Below, piece after piece: positions 33,336 to 46,384 of a DNA stretch of 64,000 bases. Numbering within the stretch: the stretch's first letter is position 1; the number at the start of each line of letters is the position of its first letter. This stretch comes from Henricia sp. BOLD:AAB3569 (Eukaryota > Echinodermata > Asteroidea > Spinulosida > Echinasteridae), in assembly GCA_037783545.1 (NCBI GenBank), contig JBBELK010000539.1, positions 434,001 through 498,000 of the forward strand, in the 5' to 3' direction. The position numbers and the translations under genes are program-made. The notes beneath the pieces are model-generated. The model searched no databases, was not told the DNA's origin, and saw only the letters and a program-made list of their open reading frames with translations.

Positions 33336-34144
33336 GTTGCGTGATAGATTTGCATAAATCCTAGAGTCCCGCCCTCGCGCTATGGCGCTCGCGTACGAGT
33401 AAGTCAAGCACCATACTATACCTGGCAAATCGGGCTGTTACCAGGTGGTGCACGCCGGTACATGGTAACCGTGCGGTACTTGGAATACCTCGTACATTAC
33501 TCTATGTATTTTTAAGCTGGACCATGTTGATTGAACATTCAAACCAGTCACATATAGCCCAAAATCGTTTCTCCACTTGTAGAAATAGGTCAGACAGTTC
33601 AACACTTCACACTTTAGATTTAGGCTTGCTCCAATACAACGAGGGGATCCTCTATGGACTCCTTACACGGTTGCGTTCAAAGAGAGGCTCTGCATGCAAA
33701 TGTTCTTGCATGTTCAGCCTCGCTGTGTTTTTTATGCAAGGAGTGAACAGCCTTGGCACGAGCCGTCTAATTTGAAATTTCATGCTAAAAGGGGTCCCCG
33801 TATTAGTCATAGCTGCCTAGTCATTTCTGAATGGGATGTAGCTAGCTTCTAATTATTAATAAGGTTATATGTTTACTGAAGTAGGATGCCATTTCATTGT
33901 ATGGCTGACATGGTTGAAGAACACTACGTTTGTCATGAGGTACTAGTATAGTAGGTGGCGCTCTTGCTGTCGCACATGCAGTCACTTCTATGCACAGTCT
34001 GTATAGAGGGGGCTATATAACAGAGCATTTTGAATGCATTAGATTGGCCTTTTTGTGTGTAACATTTTGCATTTATGGAGGTACAGTTTAGAAAGTCACA
34101 TACTACGGCGGTTACGTGGCGCCTAGCAACGCTGTTACACCAAT

Positions 34145-34275
34145 GGCTTGCAACCAACAGTTTGCTTGCTTTATACCATTTTCTCCTGCGGTGACCACGG
34201 TATTAATTTTGTACTTCACATTTGCCGCGTGCACCACATAGCAACAAAAATTAATCTGGTCAAGTGGATAGATGT
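34145..34275 (-). repeat. Dispersed repeat, family C
   Basis: On the minus strand it reads TTGTTGCTATGTGGTGCACG and GTGAAGTACAAAATTAATAC. The same block is on the plus strand at 50990-51215 and 52770-52905. Ends not resolved. Confidence 0.6.
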
Positions 34276-35265
34276 GCGTGTGAAATGACGTCTGACGCCA
34301 TTCATACGAAACAACGCAAAAGGCTAAATAGACTGATTGATCATTTCCCATAGAATCGTGTGTAATTTCAAGATATAGCCATTGGATTTGGCTGCACGGC
34401 CTTTCATAAATCATTTTAATTAGCAGGATATAATTTACACGCAACTCGCATTGTTTAATAGTTAAACGTTTTCCCTTCAATTACCATCAATAGACACCTG
34501 TTTTTAATAATAAAATCTCATTTTAGTGTGTTGAACGAGGCCGAGGGTAGAGCTCTGCTTATGGATTTCATTTATATCGAAGAACACAATGAATCAAATT
34601 TCGTTTACCAATTCCGCTCTGTTTTCTCGAAACGGAAATTACGTCACGTTTAGGACCAACCCATGACTGCCCACAACCGGCAAACCATGTCCTGACATGC
34701 GCAGTCTTGGACCATTATGCTCCGAAGGTCCGCGGAAGGTCTTATTTCCTGTATCACTTTGGCTGCATAATGCATGCAGGACGTGTAACACATACAGTAT
34801 GGGAGTAGCTCCCACAATCTCAACAGCTGTTGTGCGCATTGAAACAACACAAACTCAGCCGTTCGAAATCGAAAGAAGGAACTGAAAGGATTAAATTTAT
34901 TTTCTGAAATTTGTACTGCGTCAACAACAGATTTGTCGTACATCACTACAGAGGATCAAGAGAAACGAACACGGGGCGTAACTGAAGTTGATGAAATTAT
35001 CGTCTTTAAGACGCGAGTACGACCGGCCGTCTGCGGTGTGTTCCATGCATGTGACCTTACGGTTAGCAGTGGCACTTTGATGAATCCGTGGCTGTTGATT
35101 TGTCTGCACGTGTCGCAGCGATTGCAGCACACACAGTATGGTCTCCGAATGTGACCTTATACGTGCATAGTCTGCGTCTAATTTAGCTGGTGAATATTCT
35201 GTTTTCTCGTCTCGCGTCTCCGTTCGACATCAGGCGTGGCCAGATATTTTGTTTGTGCCGACAAA

Positions 35266-36567
35266 ATGGGTGGACACCACGGCAAATTCAAACGCAACAG
35301 TCGTATGACCACACCGACTTTTAACGGTCAACCGTCTGAGGTGGTCTATAGCAAGAGCATGGATACGTGTAGTCTCAAGCTCTACCGAGTGGAAGGGACG
35401 AACGGCGGGAGGGAAGAGCTGGTGGTTCTTCTTGACTGCGGAGGCAGGGTCTACGCCAACGGTAGACGCGTTTATCCTTTTGATTCCACAAACCCTAGCG
35501 TGGAGGGATACGGCGATGCTGCCGGCTTCCCAGGTACCTACAAGATGGCTGGTGATCTGGATAAATGCCTCAACTCTGAGGCCAACGGTATGTGTACGAT
35601 GGATGGTGTGCTTTCTCTCATCTCGCAGACCTTTGAGCAGCTCTTGAAGGACGGCATCAGACTGCAGGACGGTCTGCGTACCATGGAGGAGGAGAACACG
35701 GCCCTGTCTCTTAAGGTCCTGGAGATGAAGAGAGAGCAACTTCAGATGCAGAGGCTTGAACTCGAGAAGCAAAAACTGGAACTGCGCATCGAGGAACTGG
35801 AGTCCGATCAGAACTGTTTGCGTGTTTCTGGATTGCAGGTTCCGCTACAGCAGAGGCGTCTAGCCACTCTGGCTAGAACGAACTCAATCGGTCTGGGTGA
35901 TATCAACGGCATTGCGCGGTACAGCTCCTTACCGAGACGAGCCGAATCCCTAACCCGAGTCAACATGGAGAACCACGGCCTCACCAACGGCTGTGACCTG
36001 CCGAACAGCCATAAAGAGAACGGGCATTGTAACAACTCCGATCTCAAGGAATCCCTTCACAGAAAGATGTCAGCTGATAGCTATCGAGACTTAGAGAGCA
36101 GAAGATCGGAGCTAGCTCAAGACAGCGCCGTGATTAATTTCCAGATGGAGAGTTTGAGCCGCGAACACGAGCACGCTAAAGTAGGCATGGTGCGAGCCAG
36201 CACTCTGACCAGGAACCGAAGGATCAGCGGCGGACCTACCCCATCAGACGGGACGGTCATCGGCTTCAAGTCCAAGACAGTATCGCCATCTCTCTACCAG
36301 AGCATGGAGCGACTCAACATGGAGATAGAGCCCAATACGAAGCAAGGCAACGGCCCCTGGGATCGCTACGACACCATCAGACGCAGATATGACGCTCTAC
36401 GACAGAAGAGGATGGAGCGGATTCGGAAGTATTCCTCGCAGGAGAACGTCACCAGGACTCCGTCGCGATCCCGTCGGTCTAACGATCGTCAGTCGATCAC
36501 GAGCGACGACGATTCGTCCAATAATAGCAGGGATAGTCCCCCACCGCACCAACTTAATTTTGAGTAA
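35266..36567 (+). CDS. Coiled-coil protein of unknown function, possibly N-myristoylated, single exon
   Basis: 433 residues from the ATG at 35266 (AAAATGGG context). The start MGGHHGKFKRNSR has Gly2 and a following basic patch, compatible with N-myristoylation and membrane attachment. Residues 20-110 may be a small globular domain (CSLKLYRVEG, ELVVLLDCGGRVYANGRRVYPF). A strong coiled coil covers about 135-185 (EENTALSLKVLEMKREQLQM and onward). Residues 190-433 are low-complexity, with repeated Arg-Ser-rich, possibly phosphorylated motifs (RRAESL, RRISGG, RTPSRSRRS) and an acidic Ser-rich tail. Coding GC is above the surrounding DNA. AATAAA at 36921-36926 is a likely polyadenylation signal. 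I do not recognise the family. A 5' non-coding exon is possible. Confidence 0.75.
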   Translation: MGGHHGKFKRNSRMTTPTFNGQPSEVVYSKSMDTCSLKLYRVEGTNGGREELVVLLDCGGRVYANGRRVYPFDSTNPSVEGYGDAAGFPGTYKMAGDLDKCLNSEANGMCTMDGVLSLISQTFEQLLKDGIRLQDGLRTMEEENTALSLKVLEMKREQLQMQRLELEKQKLELRIEELESDQNCLRVSGLQVPLQQRRLATLARTNSIGLGDINGIARYSSLPRRAESLTRVNMENHGLTNGCDLPNSHKENGHCNNSDLKESLHRKMSADSYRDLESRRSELAQDSAVINFQMESLSREHEHAKVGMVRASTLTRNRRISGGPTPSDGTVIGFKSKTVSPSLYQSMERLNMEIEPNTKQGNGPWDRYDTIRRRYDALRQKRMERIRKYSSQENVTRTPSRSRRSNDRQSITSDDDSSNNSRDSPPPHQLNFE

Positions 36568-37252
36568 ATGTATGCTGCGTTTAAAACTAAAATATGTAAC
36601 ATATCTTCACTGTAAAGCTGTACAGCAAAAAGTGCCATTTTGACCATCTCCAAAGATGAATCTTGTGCCAAAATGTAAAACATTTCCGTGGAATCTTATT
36701 GTTAAATATGGCCTTTTGCATCAATAATTTGTTTCTAAATTCTCCACTGTCCATTGCAAAATTACAAAACATATCTATTAGTTGTAACATTAGTTGTCAA
36801 TGTCAACCTCTTCTGCGCAAATCAGTCAGGAAATTATTAATATCCACTGTTCCCCCTTGTACTTGTAGACACATGGTTCCTTTTTGCTAATATAAGTACA
36901 AGTTCCACAAGATGTACAAAAATAAAACTATAGGCCTACCGAGAGGAAATGGAGTTTATTTGATAAAACACCCTCAATTTCAACATCCGAATTTGGAGCA
37001 CTCCGCCCCGTCTGGCTCCAGTAAATCGGGCAATTCATCAACAACTGTTCTAGATTATAATGACGCACAGATGAAGTCACATATGTTTCTTGTCGTGTAA
37101 CATTGGTGTTGACGAATCCCCTTACCCGGTGTTAACAGGTTCATGGGCAGGTGATATAAGCCGGAGATCGTGTAGCACATATGGGCCTACATGTACATAG
37201 CAAGCACATATGGCTCAATGCAAAATATACATTTGCAATATTAGACATAATA

Positions 37253-37345
37253 GAAAATTGAGCTCCATGCCTTTGCTATGGAGCTGCGTATTTCGTGGCA
37301 CGAAATCGGCGCGCACGTATTGCTGATGAGTCTGTGCCTTTAAAC
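37253..37345. repeat. Dispersed hairpin repeat, copy 2
   Basis: Inverted counterpart of 13317-13420: GAGCTCCATGCCTTTGCTAT, GGAGCTGCGTATTTCGTG and GGCACGAAAT are shared. Confidence 0.55.
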
Positions 37346-39487
37346 TAGGACCATAACCCGAATCATCGAAGTGAAGTTTCAATTTTCGTGTTATAGCCAG
37401 TACCATGCGCAATAGGCAGTATCAATACATATGGTATTTCAATTGAACAAATCTGTGTCCTTGGAAAAACTTCGAGATTTAATAGTAATCATGAAAAATA
37501 TGTTTGCTGATGGTACGTTTGGGGAAATTATAAATCCACAAAATGGTTTTACCAGCCCTTCCCATTAACCTAGGGTTGAAAGCTTCGATAATAATCGACA
37601 TTCCACAGTGAAGATTGGTCTCGAAGTGCACACAAAAACACTCTTTGTGGAATTTGTGGGAGTGCTTTGGCTTGTATGTTTTTCATAGAAAATTGTTCAA
37701 TTCAGTGTATAGGCTACTGGGGGTAAACTAGTTTTAACGGGAATATAGGGAACCGCAACCACGACAAGTTTGTACCGTTGTTTGTACACACATGCACGTG
37801 ACCTAAATCCCATTATTTTGGTCCCAACTGACCCAGAGATGTTGCAACGTCTGCTATGCTCATCAGCAGTACTAATTGGTGTGCCTTTTTAAGCGCACAT
37901 TTCTGACATGTAAGCCTACATAATATTATAGCCATGTGAAATCGTTGGACGGCTGCAGCAAATGAACGAAATATGGATGGTTGTTGATCTCTTTTACTTA
38001 CTGCAGTATTCCAAAATAAGAATTTTTAATATGGCTTCATATGCCTGGAATTTTGTCACCCATACCAGTGCATAAACATCAACGCCGCTGGTCTTCGCTC
38101 GTGTTATTTCGATTTGTTCGTGGACACACAAAGTGTCCACGAAAAATATCAAATTGTGTTATCGCAACGATTTTTTCTATTTTTATTGATAGCTACATGT
38201 AAAAGTCTTGTATATGTTGTAATATTTTGACCAAAATCAGCATTATGAATATCGGCATTATAAAAATTATATATATCGTGCGTTATGCAAATACACACAT
38301 ATTCTGAGGTGACTAAACTTCGTTAACCACCAACTCATTTCCCGGAGCAGAAACGTTCGTTCTTGACATCAAGGCTATGTGTTACATCCTGCCGCTCCCA
38401 CGCGGTTTGGGTCCATTGTTATGATTGGGTGTTACTAAACTATTCACCCTTCATTAACCAATCAAGGGTGTTGTTCCATGAAATATGTCCTGTTTGTACA
38501 ACTGTAAAGAAAGACAACAATGGGTTTGTTGGGAATTTTTATTCACATCACTAAAAAAAAAAGGGAACAGCGAACCTGTCTGTAAAAAAAAAACAATTGA
38601 TAGAAAGTTTCTTATTGTCCCAGGACACAAATATTGACCCTGTATGTTTTAAGTTTAAATTTTTTGACTAGATTTAAATTCACCAAAATGGCGCCGGCTG
38701 TTTTTAATTGATTGTATTTGGCGGCCTATAATGACATTTTGTTACTGAATATACTTCCGTATCTATGCAAATTTATGTTTTGTTTCAATTGAAAGAAGGT
38801 GCTTTTTGATAAGTTTTTGATAAGTTAAGTAGCTTTTGTTTTGGATAATTTAATTAACTTAATTTGCTCTATGTACATTTCGCAAAAGGAATTAAACGCG
38901 GCATAGAAAATACCTTCATTTCAATATAATTCCTCGTTGTAGAATTTTACAACAATGGCAAAAGAGTGGCTTTATAGTAGTGCATGGTATAACTGATAGG
39001 TCTACATTTAAATACAAATATAATGTATTTATTTTACCTGTCAGAATTTGGATGGACACCATAATAGTTACGATAATGTACAAATGACATTATTAGTAAT
39101 CTTTGTGCTTGCAATGACACGTGATATCATTTGGAGAACTCGAATGTTGTCTTTGAGACAGTAGGCCTATATACTTAGAGTCTTAAAAGTGAGTCAGATA
39201 CATGTTTCTTCCAAGCTGTAATGGTGCTATCGAAAAGAAATAGGCCTGAAATTTCCTCCTGTTGAAACAGTGTGTGAAATGTATTTTGCCACATGTACTT
39301 AATGTACCACAACATGCAGAAAACATTATGCAGTCGCCATTAGAATGATGTACCCCCGCCGTGCAACCTCATTTATCGTACGTCAGACGTAGCGGGATGC
39401 GGCGCGTGTGTAATGTCAATAATTAAACCGCTCTGAATTTACCATAAAGCACGTGCTTCTTGTGCTTAATGAGCACCCTATTATTAG

Positions 39488-39640
39488 GCTACCCTTTGCA
39501 CGCGCGGCCATCATAGGGAGCAGTCAACATTTTCACCGTCGCCATGAACGAGGTACTTTATGGATCTAGGATTGTCACATCATTTAAATATGAAAACCTG
39601 CCCCCTGTCATGGCCGCCGGTATACAAAGAGTCTCTAGCT
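39488..39640. mobile_element. MITE, family A, copy 2
   Basis: Begins CTACCCTTTGCACGCGCGGC and ends GCCGCCGGTATACAAAGAGT. The interior ATCATTTAAATATGAAAACC matches copies 1 and 3. More diverged than copy 1. Confidence 0.7.
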
Positions 39641-40177
39641 TGGGAACACTGTATCGTTATAGAACGTGTCCGGGCCTATAAATGTTGATGACATTTTTCA
39701 CCAGAATGTTTAACTAAACGCTACAGTTAGTTAAGTCTTGGCTTCTAAATGAGTCTTTCAGCCAAGACCAATTTCATTTCTACTTTACCGATATCCACAT
39801 GCATGTTCCGCTCGATACCCCCTTTTCCCTTGCAATTTTTATAACAAATCAAACTCCAGTTTTGTGTACATTTCCTTAACAAACATAAATTTATGCAACA
39901 GTTTTCTCGCCAACGGCCTGTCCCGATACGCATTCCTTCACTGAATGTGCCTCTGTTGTCATGGTGATTAATCGAGTAGTGAATTTGATTTTGGCGGAAT
40001 CAGCGATCTCTCCTTACCACGCGTGCATGCATAATGCCAGACTCGCGTCTGAATACACCGGAAATAACCCCTTCTCTTAAACACATCTTTATCAACTCGT
40101 TCAAACCTCGTTATTTGAGATGTTTACCCCCAGAGGGTATTGTACATGTAGTCATAAATATCTTATACTGATGCATT

Positions 40178-40440
40178 AAAGGTACATGATTGGTAAACTG
40201 TTACAAAGGGCGTTATTTCCATTCGTAATTAAAAGCCCATGTTGATAAAACTGCCGTGTAGAAATATTAGCCACATAGAGGCAGTAATACTTCAGAAAAC
40301 TTGAAAAATCAATTCATGGCTTTTTTGTTGAGTTGAATGGTAAAAAAAAATTTTGCAAAAGACTTTTTTTAAAAGCCACCTTCAGTTGTACATTTTTCAG
40401 AAAAAAATTTCATGTGGTGTTTGGTACCTCCATCCGGCTG
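40178..40440. repeat. Dispersed repeat, family B
   Basis: Starts TTAAAGGTACATGATTGGTA and runs parallel to 59372-59690 for over 200 bp (GGGCGTTATTTCCA, GATAAAACTGCC, CTTCAGTTGT, CATGTGGTGTTTGGTACC). The start is shared with the MITE at 61558. Confidence 0.65.
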
Positions 40441-41930
40441 TCCGCGAGATGAAGTAGTTACTGGTTACATGTATATTTGCGTTTTTGTCTAGATGTCCGT
40501 CTGCTCTCGTGCAAAGATTGTATTACTCGGAGCACATTTATGCAATCCAGATTTTATAATCCAGAATAATAATTTCTCCTCAAATTTTTGGACATTTGTC
40601 GGGAGTGGTGTCATGATTTTCTTACCGTTGATCAACATACACCCGGGCCATCTTTGTAATCTTTTGTCAATAATTGAAGAAACGCAGGTGCAGGGAAAAT
40701 CAGGTGCAGGGAATTATGTACCGTTTACATAAAATTACACGTTGCTTTGCAGTTTATACGATATCCAAATATTGAAATAAGGAATGTAATAATTATAAAT
40801 TTGTCAAACTGCGTGATTTTATGTGTTTAATAGGCCCATAAATTAGCACACTTAACGACAATGAATGTATAGCATTTCTCGACGACTAATTCTGAAGAAG
40901 AAAAAATGTAAAAAGAGACGGTTAATTTAATGCAGTTTAATCTGTATTTCTTTAAAAATAGATTCACTGTTTTCATATTTGGGAATATGTTTTATATTTG
41001 GCAATGTTGCAGTCTATCACCAAAGTGCCACACTGAATGTACAAACTAGTCAAATCTAGTCGTAGAATATTAGCTCTTGTTTCGAACTGGCCTCTTTCTA
41101 TTACTAACGTGTATTTATGCATTAACTCACTTTTAATAACCTGTCGAAAATCGACCTAGTAATGCAATCGTTTGTACCTTGTGGCTATGTAATGACTAGA
41201 TCTCACTGCATTTTTCGCCGCATGCTTTGGCAAAAACTAACGGCCAGAAGTGAAGAAATTACATTTTAGCCGCGATGTGAATTTTCTAGATTCGAGTATA
41301 GACAGTGTGACTCAGCGCGCGCACAGCAGAACGGAATCCCTCTCAGCTCAGGTGAATAATATCGACTGCATTTAACTTATGCCGACCGCGGCTCTTAAAG
41401 GTAGAGACATTAGACAAATTTGATGCAGGTTTTTTTCATATTATGTCTTGTTTTGATTTTACCACAAGCTCTGCTAAACAGCGCCATGCATTTATCCATA
41501 AAGACTCATTCAGATAACATCACTATTAAAGTTTCATGAAGCTCTTTTCTATCGGAAATCGCATACAAATGCTAAACATCTATACCGACTCTTTTACAAC
41601 AACGCCAAAGACAATGTTGACACAGAGCCATGAAAGTACAAAGCATTGCATGACAAAGTATAGTGCTTAAAGATCATGTCGTGTTTAAACATGATGTTTC
41701 CGTTCTTGGCAAGAGTATAAGCTGCGGTGTAAACAAGAGATATAGTGTTACATTTACTGCAGTTGGACTGAAGTAGAACAAATTGTCAGGAAGTTCGCTT
41801 GTTAAGAAGAGGAAGAACATGTTAAAAAATCTCACTCTGTTGTTTTCACGACCTCAGTTAAAATAGTACACAGCATATTAAATATAGGACATTGAGAGAA
41901 CGAATTAGCGAGAATGCTCAATGCATCTTA

Positions 41931-41975
41931 TATAGGCCCCTTGCACTGGCGGCCATCGTGGGGCAGGTTTTTGGT
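41931..41975. mobile_element. MITE, family A, partial copy
   Basis: Only one end is recognisable: TATAGGCCCCTTGCACTGGC followed by GGCCATCGTGGGGCAGGTTTT. The other end is lost or too diverged. Confidence 0.5.
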
Positions 41976-42137
41976 GCGCCTGTTATATACTGCAAGCTTA
42001 TACTACATTTTTCAGCGAGGTATATGATTCAATGGGCCTTTGAGAGTGCTTTAAGAATGTTCCCATCAATAATACAGGGTGGATATAACAAAAAAACGAA
42101 ACAGAGATATTATTGCTGATGGTGACTAATACTAATA

Positions 42138-42804
42138 GGGCTCATATGAAGGTAGATATCATCTGTTAGGGTGGAATCTCCTCTTTAAAATGACACCCTG
42201 GTCATGTCATTATGTTTTCGGTTGTCTGAGCAGTGACCAATGTTATGCAAGGGTCTAGTTATGGATTTGCGCCACTTTCTTTAATGCATGGCATAGCCTG
42301 TTTGGACGACAAAGTATCCATTGGTAGCCTAGCAGGACGCCTCAGAAATTAACATGCCGATAAAAATGTTAGTGGGGGAAACCTGCACGTTCTTAGACAG
42401 AACACATTCCGTCCTACATGATGATGCAGCGATTTATTGTTGAGTCCATGGTCTGGGCGAAGGGGAACTGGTCGGTCAAAATGGTTTACCACTGGCCCCA
42501 ACCGTTTTCAATTAAATTTTCCGGTGGTACCCTTACATAATTATGAGACAACATCAACTGCTTTCTGATGATCTTCAGAGGCGTTTTAGGTTTTGCCAAT
42601 GGATACTTGATCGTCCAAACAGGCTATGTCATGGTTCAGGCCACAGGACGCCATTAAAGAAAGTGGCGCAAATCCCAAACTAGACCCTTGCATAACATTG
42701 ACCACTGCTCAGTCAACCGGAAACATAATGTCATATCAGGGTGTCATTTTAAAGAGGGGATTTCACCCTAACAGAGGATACCTTCCTTTTATTCATATGT
42801 GCCC
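42138..42804. mobile_element. 667-bp MITE with inverted arms of roughly 200 bp
   Basis: The arms at 42138-42350 and 42560-42804 are imperfect inverted copies, sharing TTTAAAATGACACCCTG, TTATGCAAGGGTCTAGTT, GCGCCACTTTCTTTAATG and ATAGCCTGTTTGGACGA with their complements. It is flanked by TA on both sides (42136-42137, 42805-42806), with GGGC/GCCC termini. No ORF. Confidence 0.8.
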
Positions 42805-44607
42805 TACTTTAGTCACAATTAGCGATAATATCTCGGTATAAAGTCCTATCGCACGGTTGCAAATTTTCGGTGAAAGTAAAACTGGCGATTTGGTGATGCA
42901 CATTTCCTTTTGAAAATTTGAGCAGGCTGCATGTTTATAGAAAATGAAACTAAATTTATGTCTGTAAATAATATACGAAACAAAAATATACATTACAAAG
43001 TCATGTGAAACGCAGTGGGGTGTTCGTGTGATTTTTTGCCAAAAAACTTGGCACTTGCGAGTGCTGAAATTAAATTGTGTGTATATGTAAATATTTTTCA
43101 ACGCGGGAGGAAAAAAGTACGTTGGATGTGATTTCACCTGTATAAATGCAGTATAAAACAGAGGTACCGGCTCGAGTACTATTTGCAGAATAAATGGCAC
43201 CACTTTAATTGAACATGTTCGATCGTGTCTGATGTGTTCGATGTCGTATTGTTCATGGAAAACAGAGGTTAAAATATCAGTATTAATGTGCAGTGTGCAC
43301 TTCTTGTCTAACCCATGTTAATAACATTATTCATGTGGATGCTAACGCTATGCTCTATATAAGGACAGATAAATGTATTTTTTTGTTTTAATACAATAAC
43401 ACATAATATTAGTGTCACAAAAGCTAGTCGTGTAGCTTGCTCCAACGTAAAATGAAAGAGTTCTGAATTTAATATTGTTTCATATTGCATTTAGCGTTTC
43501 AACAAAATAATTTGTTTCGCAATAGCACGTATAGGCTAGGCCTAGGCCTACATGTATAGCATTAAATGTCCAAAATGAAATGCCAGTAAGTGCCACAATG
43601 GTGTAAAAAATAAAATATATAAACTTATGCAAATTATAAACATGTAATATTCTTTGCGTAATCTGTTTCTTTCATCCACGTTCTTCCGTTTTAATTTTAT
43701 AAAAGGTCAATTCCTGCTTACAAGAATGGCTTAACAAAGTTTGTTTTCCATGGTCGTGTTTTGTCAGCATGCAGGTCATGGCTGTATATTTCATGTTTAA
43801 TTCTTGCTTATAATTATTGTTGATGACTAAACATTTGTGGAAAACAAGCTTACGGAAATAAATAAGCAGAGATAACAATACATTGTCACGTTTTCTGTCT
43901 TTTGTATTTTCCCCCCGCAAGGTAGTTCATTGTAGCCGTGGTCAATTTTGCAGTTCATTGTTTTTAGAGCATTCAACCTTGTACATTATGCTATTTAACT
44001 TTTTCGTTGCCAACAGATTAGGTAACCCAAGTAACAAAACGAATGAAAGTGTCAGTTTACGAGGAAATTTGTAGCGAAAGTAAAAGTTGTGACGACTGCA
44101 TTTTTAATGTAGACCTATGCAAGATAATTATTAGGATACATATTTTCGAAAATGTGGAACGTGAATCTAATCGTCGAGAAAGACACAAGACACCACCGGG
44201 AAAAGAAAGAATATTTTTTCCAAATCTCAAATTTTCAGAATTCAAAGAAACAAGGGCACAGTTTTCACTGTTTTTGTCGTTAGCTTAGGTGACATTTCAG
44301 CCCAGATTTTAACACAGAATTTAGAACGCATGATGTAAAAGTTTACTGTTGTTTTTATGCTATGCGAAACAACTTTTAAGTTAGTCCGTTTGAGGCTAAC
44401 ATGATGCAAGATTTGTCACCGCTATGTCCCAGGTCAGGGATCCCGGAACTGACCCGCCAATCCAGGCGTATCAACAGAACGGAACAAACAAGTTATCATC
44501 CTGGGACTTGGGCTACTAGGCACAAAATCCCAGGGATTGTAAGTTAGGCTGTCTGTGTGGAGAAGATAAAGTGGGATCGACGCCTTAAAATGGTTAAGAG
44601 CAACAGA

Positions 44608-44753
44608 ATAGACCCGTTGCATCGGCGGCCATGAAGGGGGCAGGTTTTCATATTTAAATGTGTGACAATAGATCCACAAAGTGCCTACTTGTACATGACG
44701 CACGGTGATAATGTGACTGCCCCCCGACATGGCCGCCCGTGCAAAGGCTCTAT
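44608..44753. mobile_element. MITE, family A, copy 3 (inverted)
   Basis: Starts ATAGACCCGTTGCATCGGCG and ends GGCCGCCCGTGCAAAGGCTC. The interior is the reverse complement of copy 1 (CAGGTTTTCATATTTAAATG). Confidence 0.75.
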
Positions 44754-45040
44754 TGTCACCGCGCGGTATGCACGGTGTAGATACCAACCTTCGCATTGAA
44801 TGGCCTTTTCGGACAGACGAAGTCTTTCAAACCACATGAGTCAAAACTTTGTGGGATTGCCTTTGCAGCCGTGTTCCTTTTAAATCGGAAAACACCTTCA
44901 CTTTTTCAAAACTGTTATACAAGACAAAGGTCGTTTGGCACTAATTTGGGCGCACGTCTTTTCTGGCGATTTTTCAAGTTTCTTTTGAATTTGAACTAAA
45001 TTCGTATAAATGCATTGCCCCCGCACTCCATAATTATACA

Positions 45041-45242
45041 GGTCGTTCCACAATCGATGTAAACTAGGGGCATGTTTTCGTGTTCATAACCAAAAACATG
45101 TTTCTGACGTAATCACTGATTCAACCAATAGTCGGCTTTGGTTTCCAGCGACCGAAGCTCATCATTGGTTAATTCAGTAATTACGTAAGAAACCTGTTTC
45201 TGCTTATGGTCGCCAAAATAGGCCCGATAGTGGATTTACATG
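45041..45242. mobile_element. Imperfect palindromic element, about 200 bp
   Basis: CATGTTTCTGACGTAATCAC with CAACCAATAGTCGGC pairs imperfectly with GTAATTACGTAAGAAACCTG and its neighbours, around a centre near 45147. Probably a MITE; target duplication not seen. Confidence 0.5.
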
Positions 45243-45554
45243 TCTAATCCCCGCATGTTATCAGTGATCTTGAGTAAGATTTCCTTCTTTTAGCGTACTC
45301 GTACACGCAGCAAATAGACTTCTAAATCCCTTTCCTTCCGTCCAAGTCTGTCCTGATTTTACAAAGAGTACAAAATCAAGGTCACCGGCCTTATTCCCCC
45401 CAAATGAACCCTTATGTGGATTTTTGTTCTATATTTATGTATTTATATCTACCAGTACAATTCGTCGTTGGTCTAAGCTTCTAAAACTGCATTTCCTTCT
45501 TCGTCCTCTCAAGTTGACAATACTGTATACTAATAGGCCTACAGTTAGGGGAAG

Positions 45555-45700
45555 TTCGGGCGGGCGACTATAGTTAACTAGACTAACCTACCCCCGGGGC
45601 TTGGTTCCTCTAGTCAGACTAGCTAGTCAAACCACGCAGCGTTCGAGTGACACCTAGATCGACTACGGTTAGTCTAGTTAACTATAGTCGCCCGCCCGAA
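45555..45700. mobile_element. 146-bp MITE with perfect 34-bp inverted ends
   Basis: The left end (45555-45588, beginning TTCGGGCGGGCGACTATAGT) and the right end (45667-45700) are exact inverted copies through GTTAACTAGACTAACC. Perfect ends imply a recent insertion or gene conversion. The interior is also partly self-complementary (GACTAGCTAGTC). Confidence 0.85.
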
Positions 45701-46384
45701 TTTGCTTTTAGTTGCCAAAGATGCTTAGTGGGGGCGACTGGACAGTGTAAAACACAGAGGGCGCTATTTGTATCCTGACACCTTTATTTTCTTATCTTGA
45801 AAACCCCTTATCCACAAACATAGCACATATATGTAGAACGTTAAAGAAAAACTTAAAGAATACCCAAACATGTTTTATGAGATCCTGTTAATAGAAAGTA
45901 AATATTTCATTCTTCTTTAATATGAAGGTTTTTTAAAGCAAATTAACTTAACAGCATAAAAATAGCGAATATTTTCACAAAGTACTTTCCATGCTTGTGC
46001 TTATTTTATCTCAGCTGCCATTTTAGTTTGACTAACCTTTGCTATAAAAGTATTTACAGCTGTTTATACATGTATAAACGCAAATAAAGTTAATTACTTG
46101 ACAGATATCAGCAGAAATCATTAAAGAAACAGATTTTGTTAGTTGCTGAGGCGTCGGCTCTATACACTAAAAGAAGCACTAAACTGTTTTCCATGCTTAG
46201 AGCCAATTATTATGGCAACCAATGTCAAACTACAACTCTCAATTCTGTCACATTTGGTGATTTACCGGTGTCTCTGGCCGTCAGCTGCCAATGGCACCAC
46301 CCACCTATGTATCAATATTTACGTGGAAGCTGCATGCAATTTAGCCTATGGGCTACAAAATGATGTCCCATAAAACCCAAGTTG

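Larger units (their letters stand above)
30531..35265. other. Intergenic region
   Basis: No convincing gene. It holds a CRE palindrome TGACGTCA at 30879-30886 with CCAATCAG about 25 bp further on, a short hairpin at 31226-31256, a MITE at 33092-33335 and a dispersed repeat at 34145-34275. A 107-codon frame at 31414-31737 begins with ATG but shows no recognisable motif. Confidence 0.5.
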
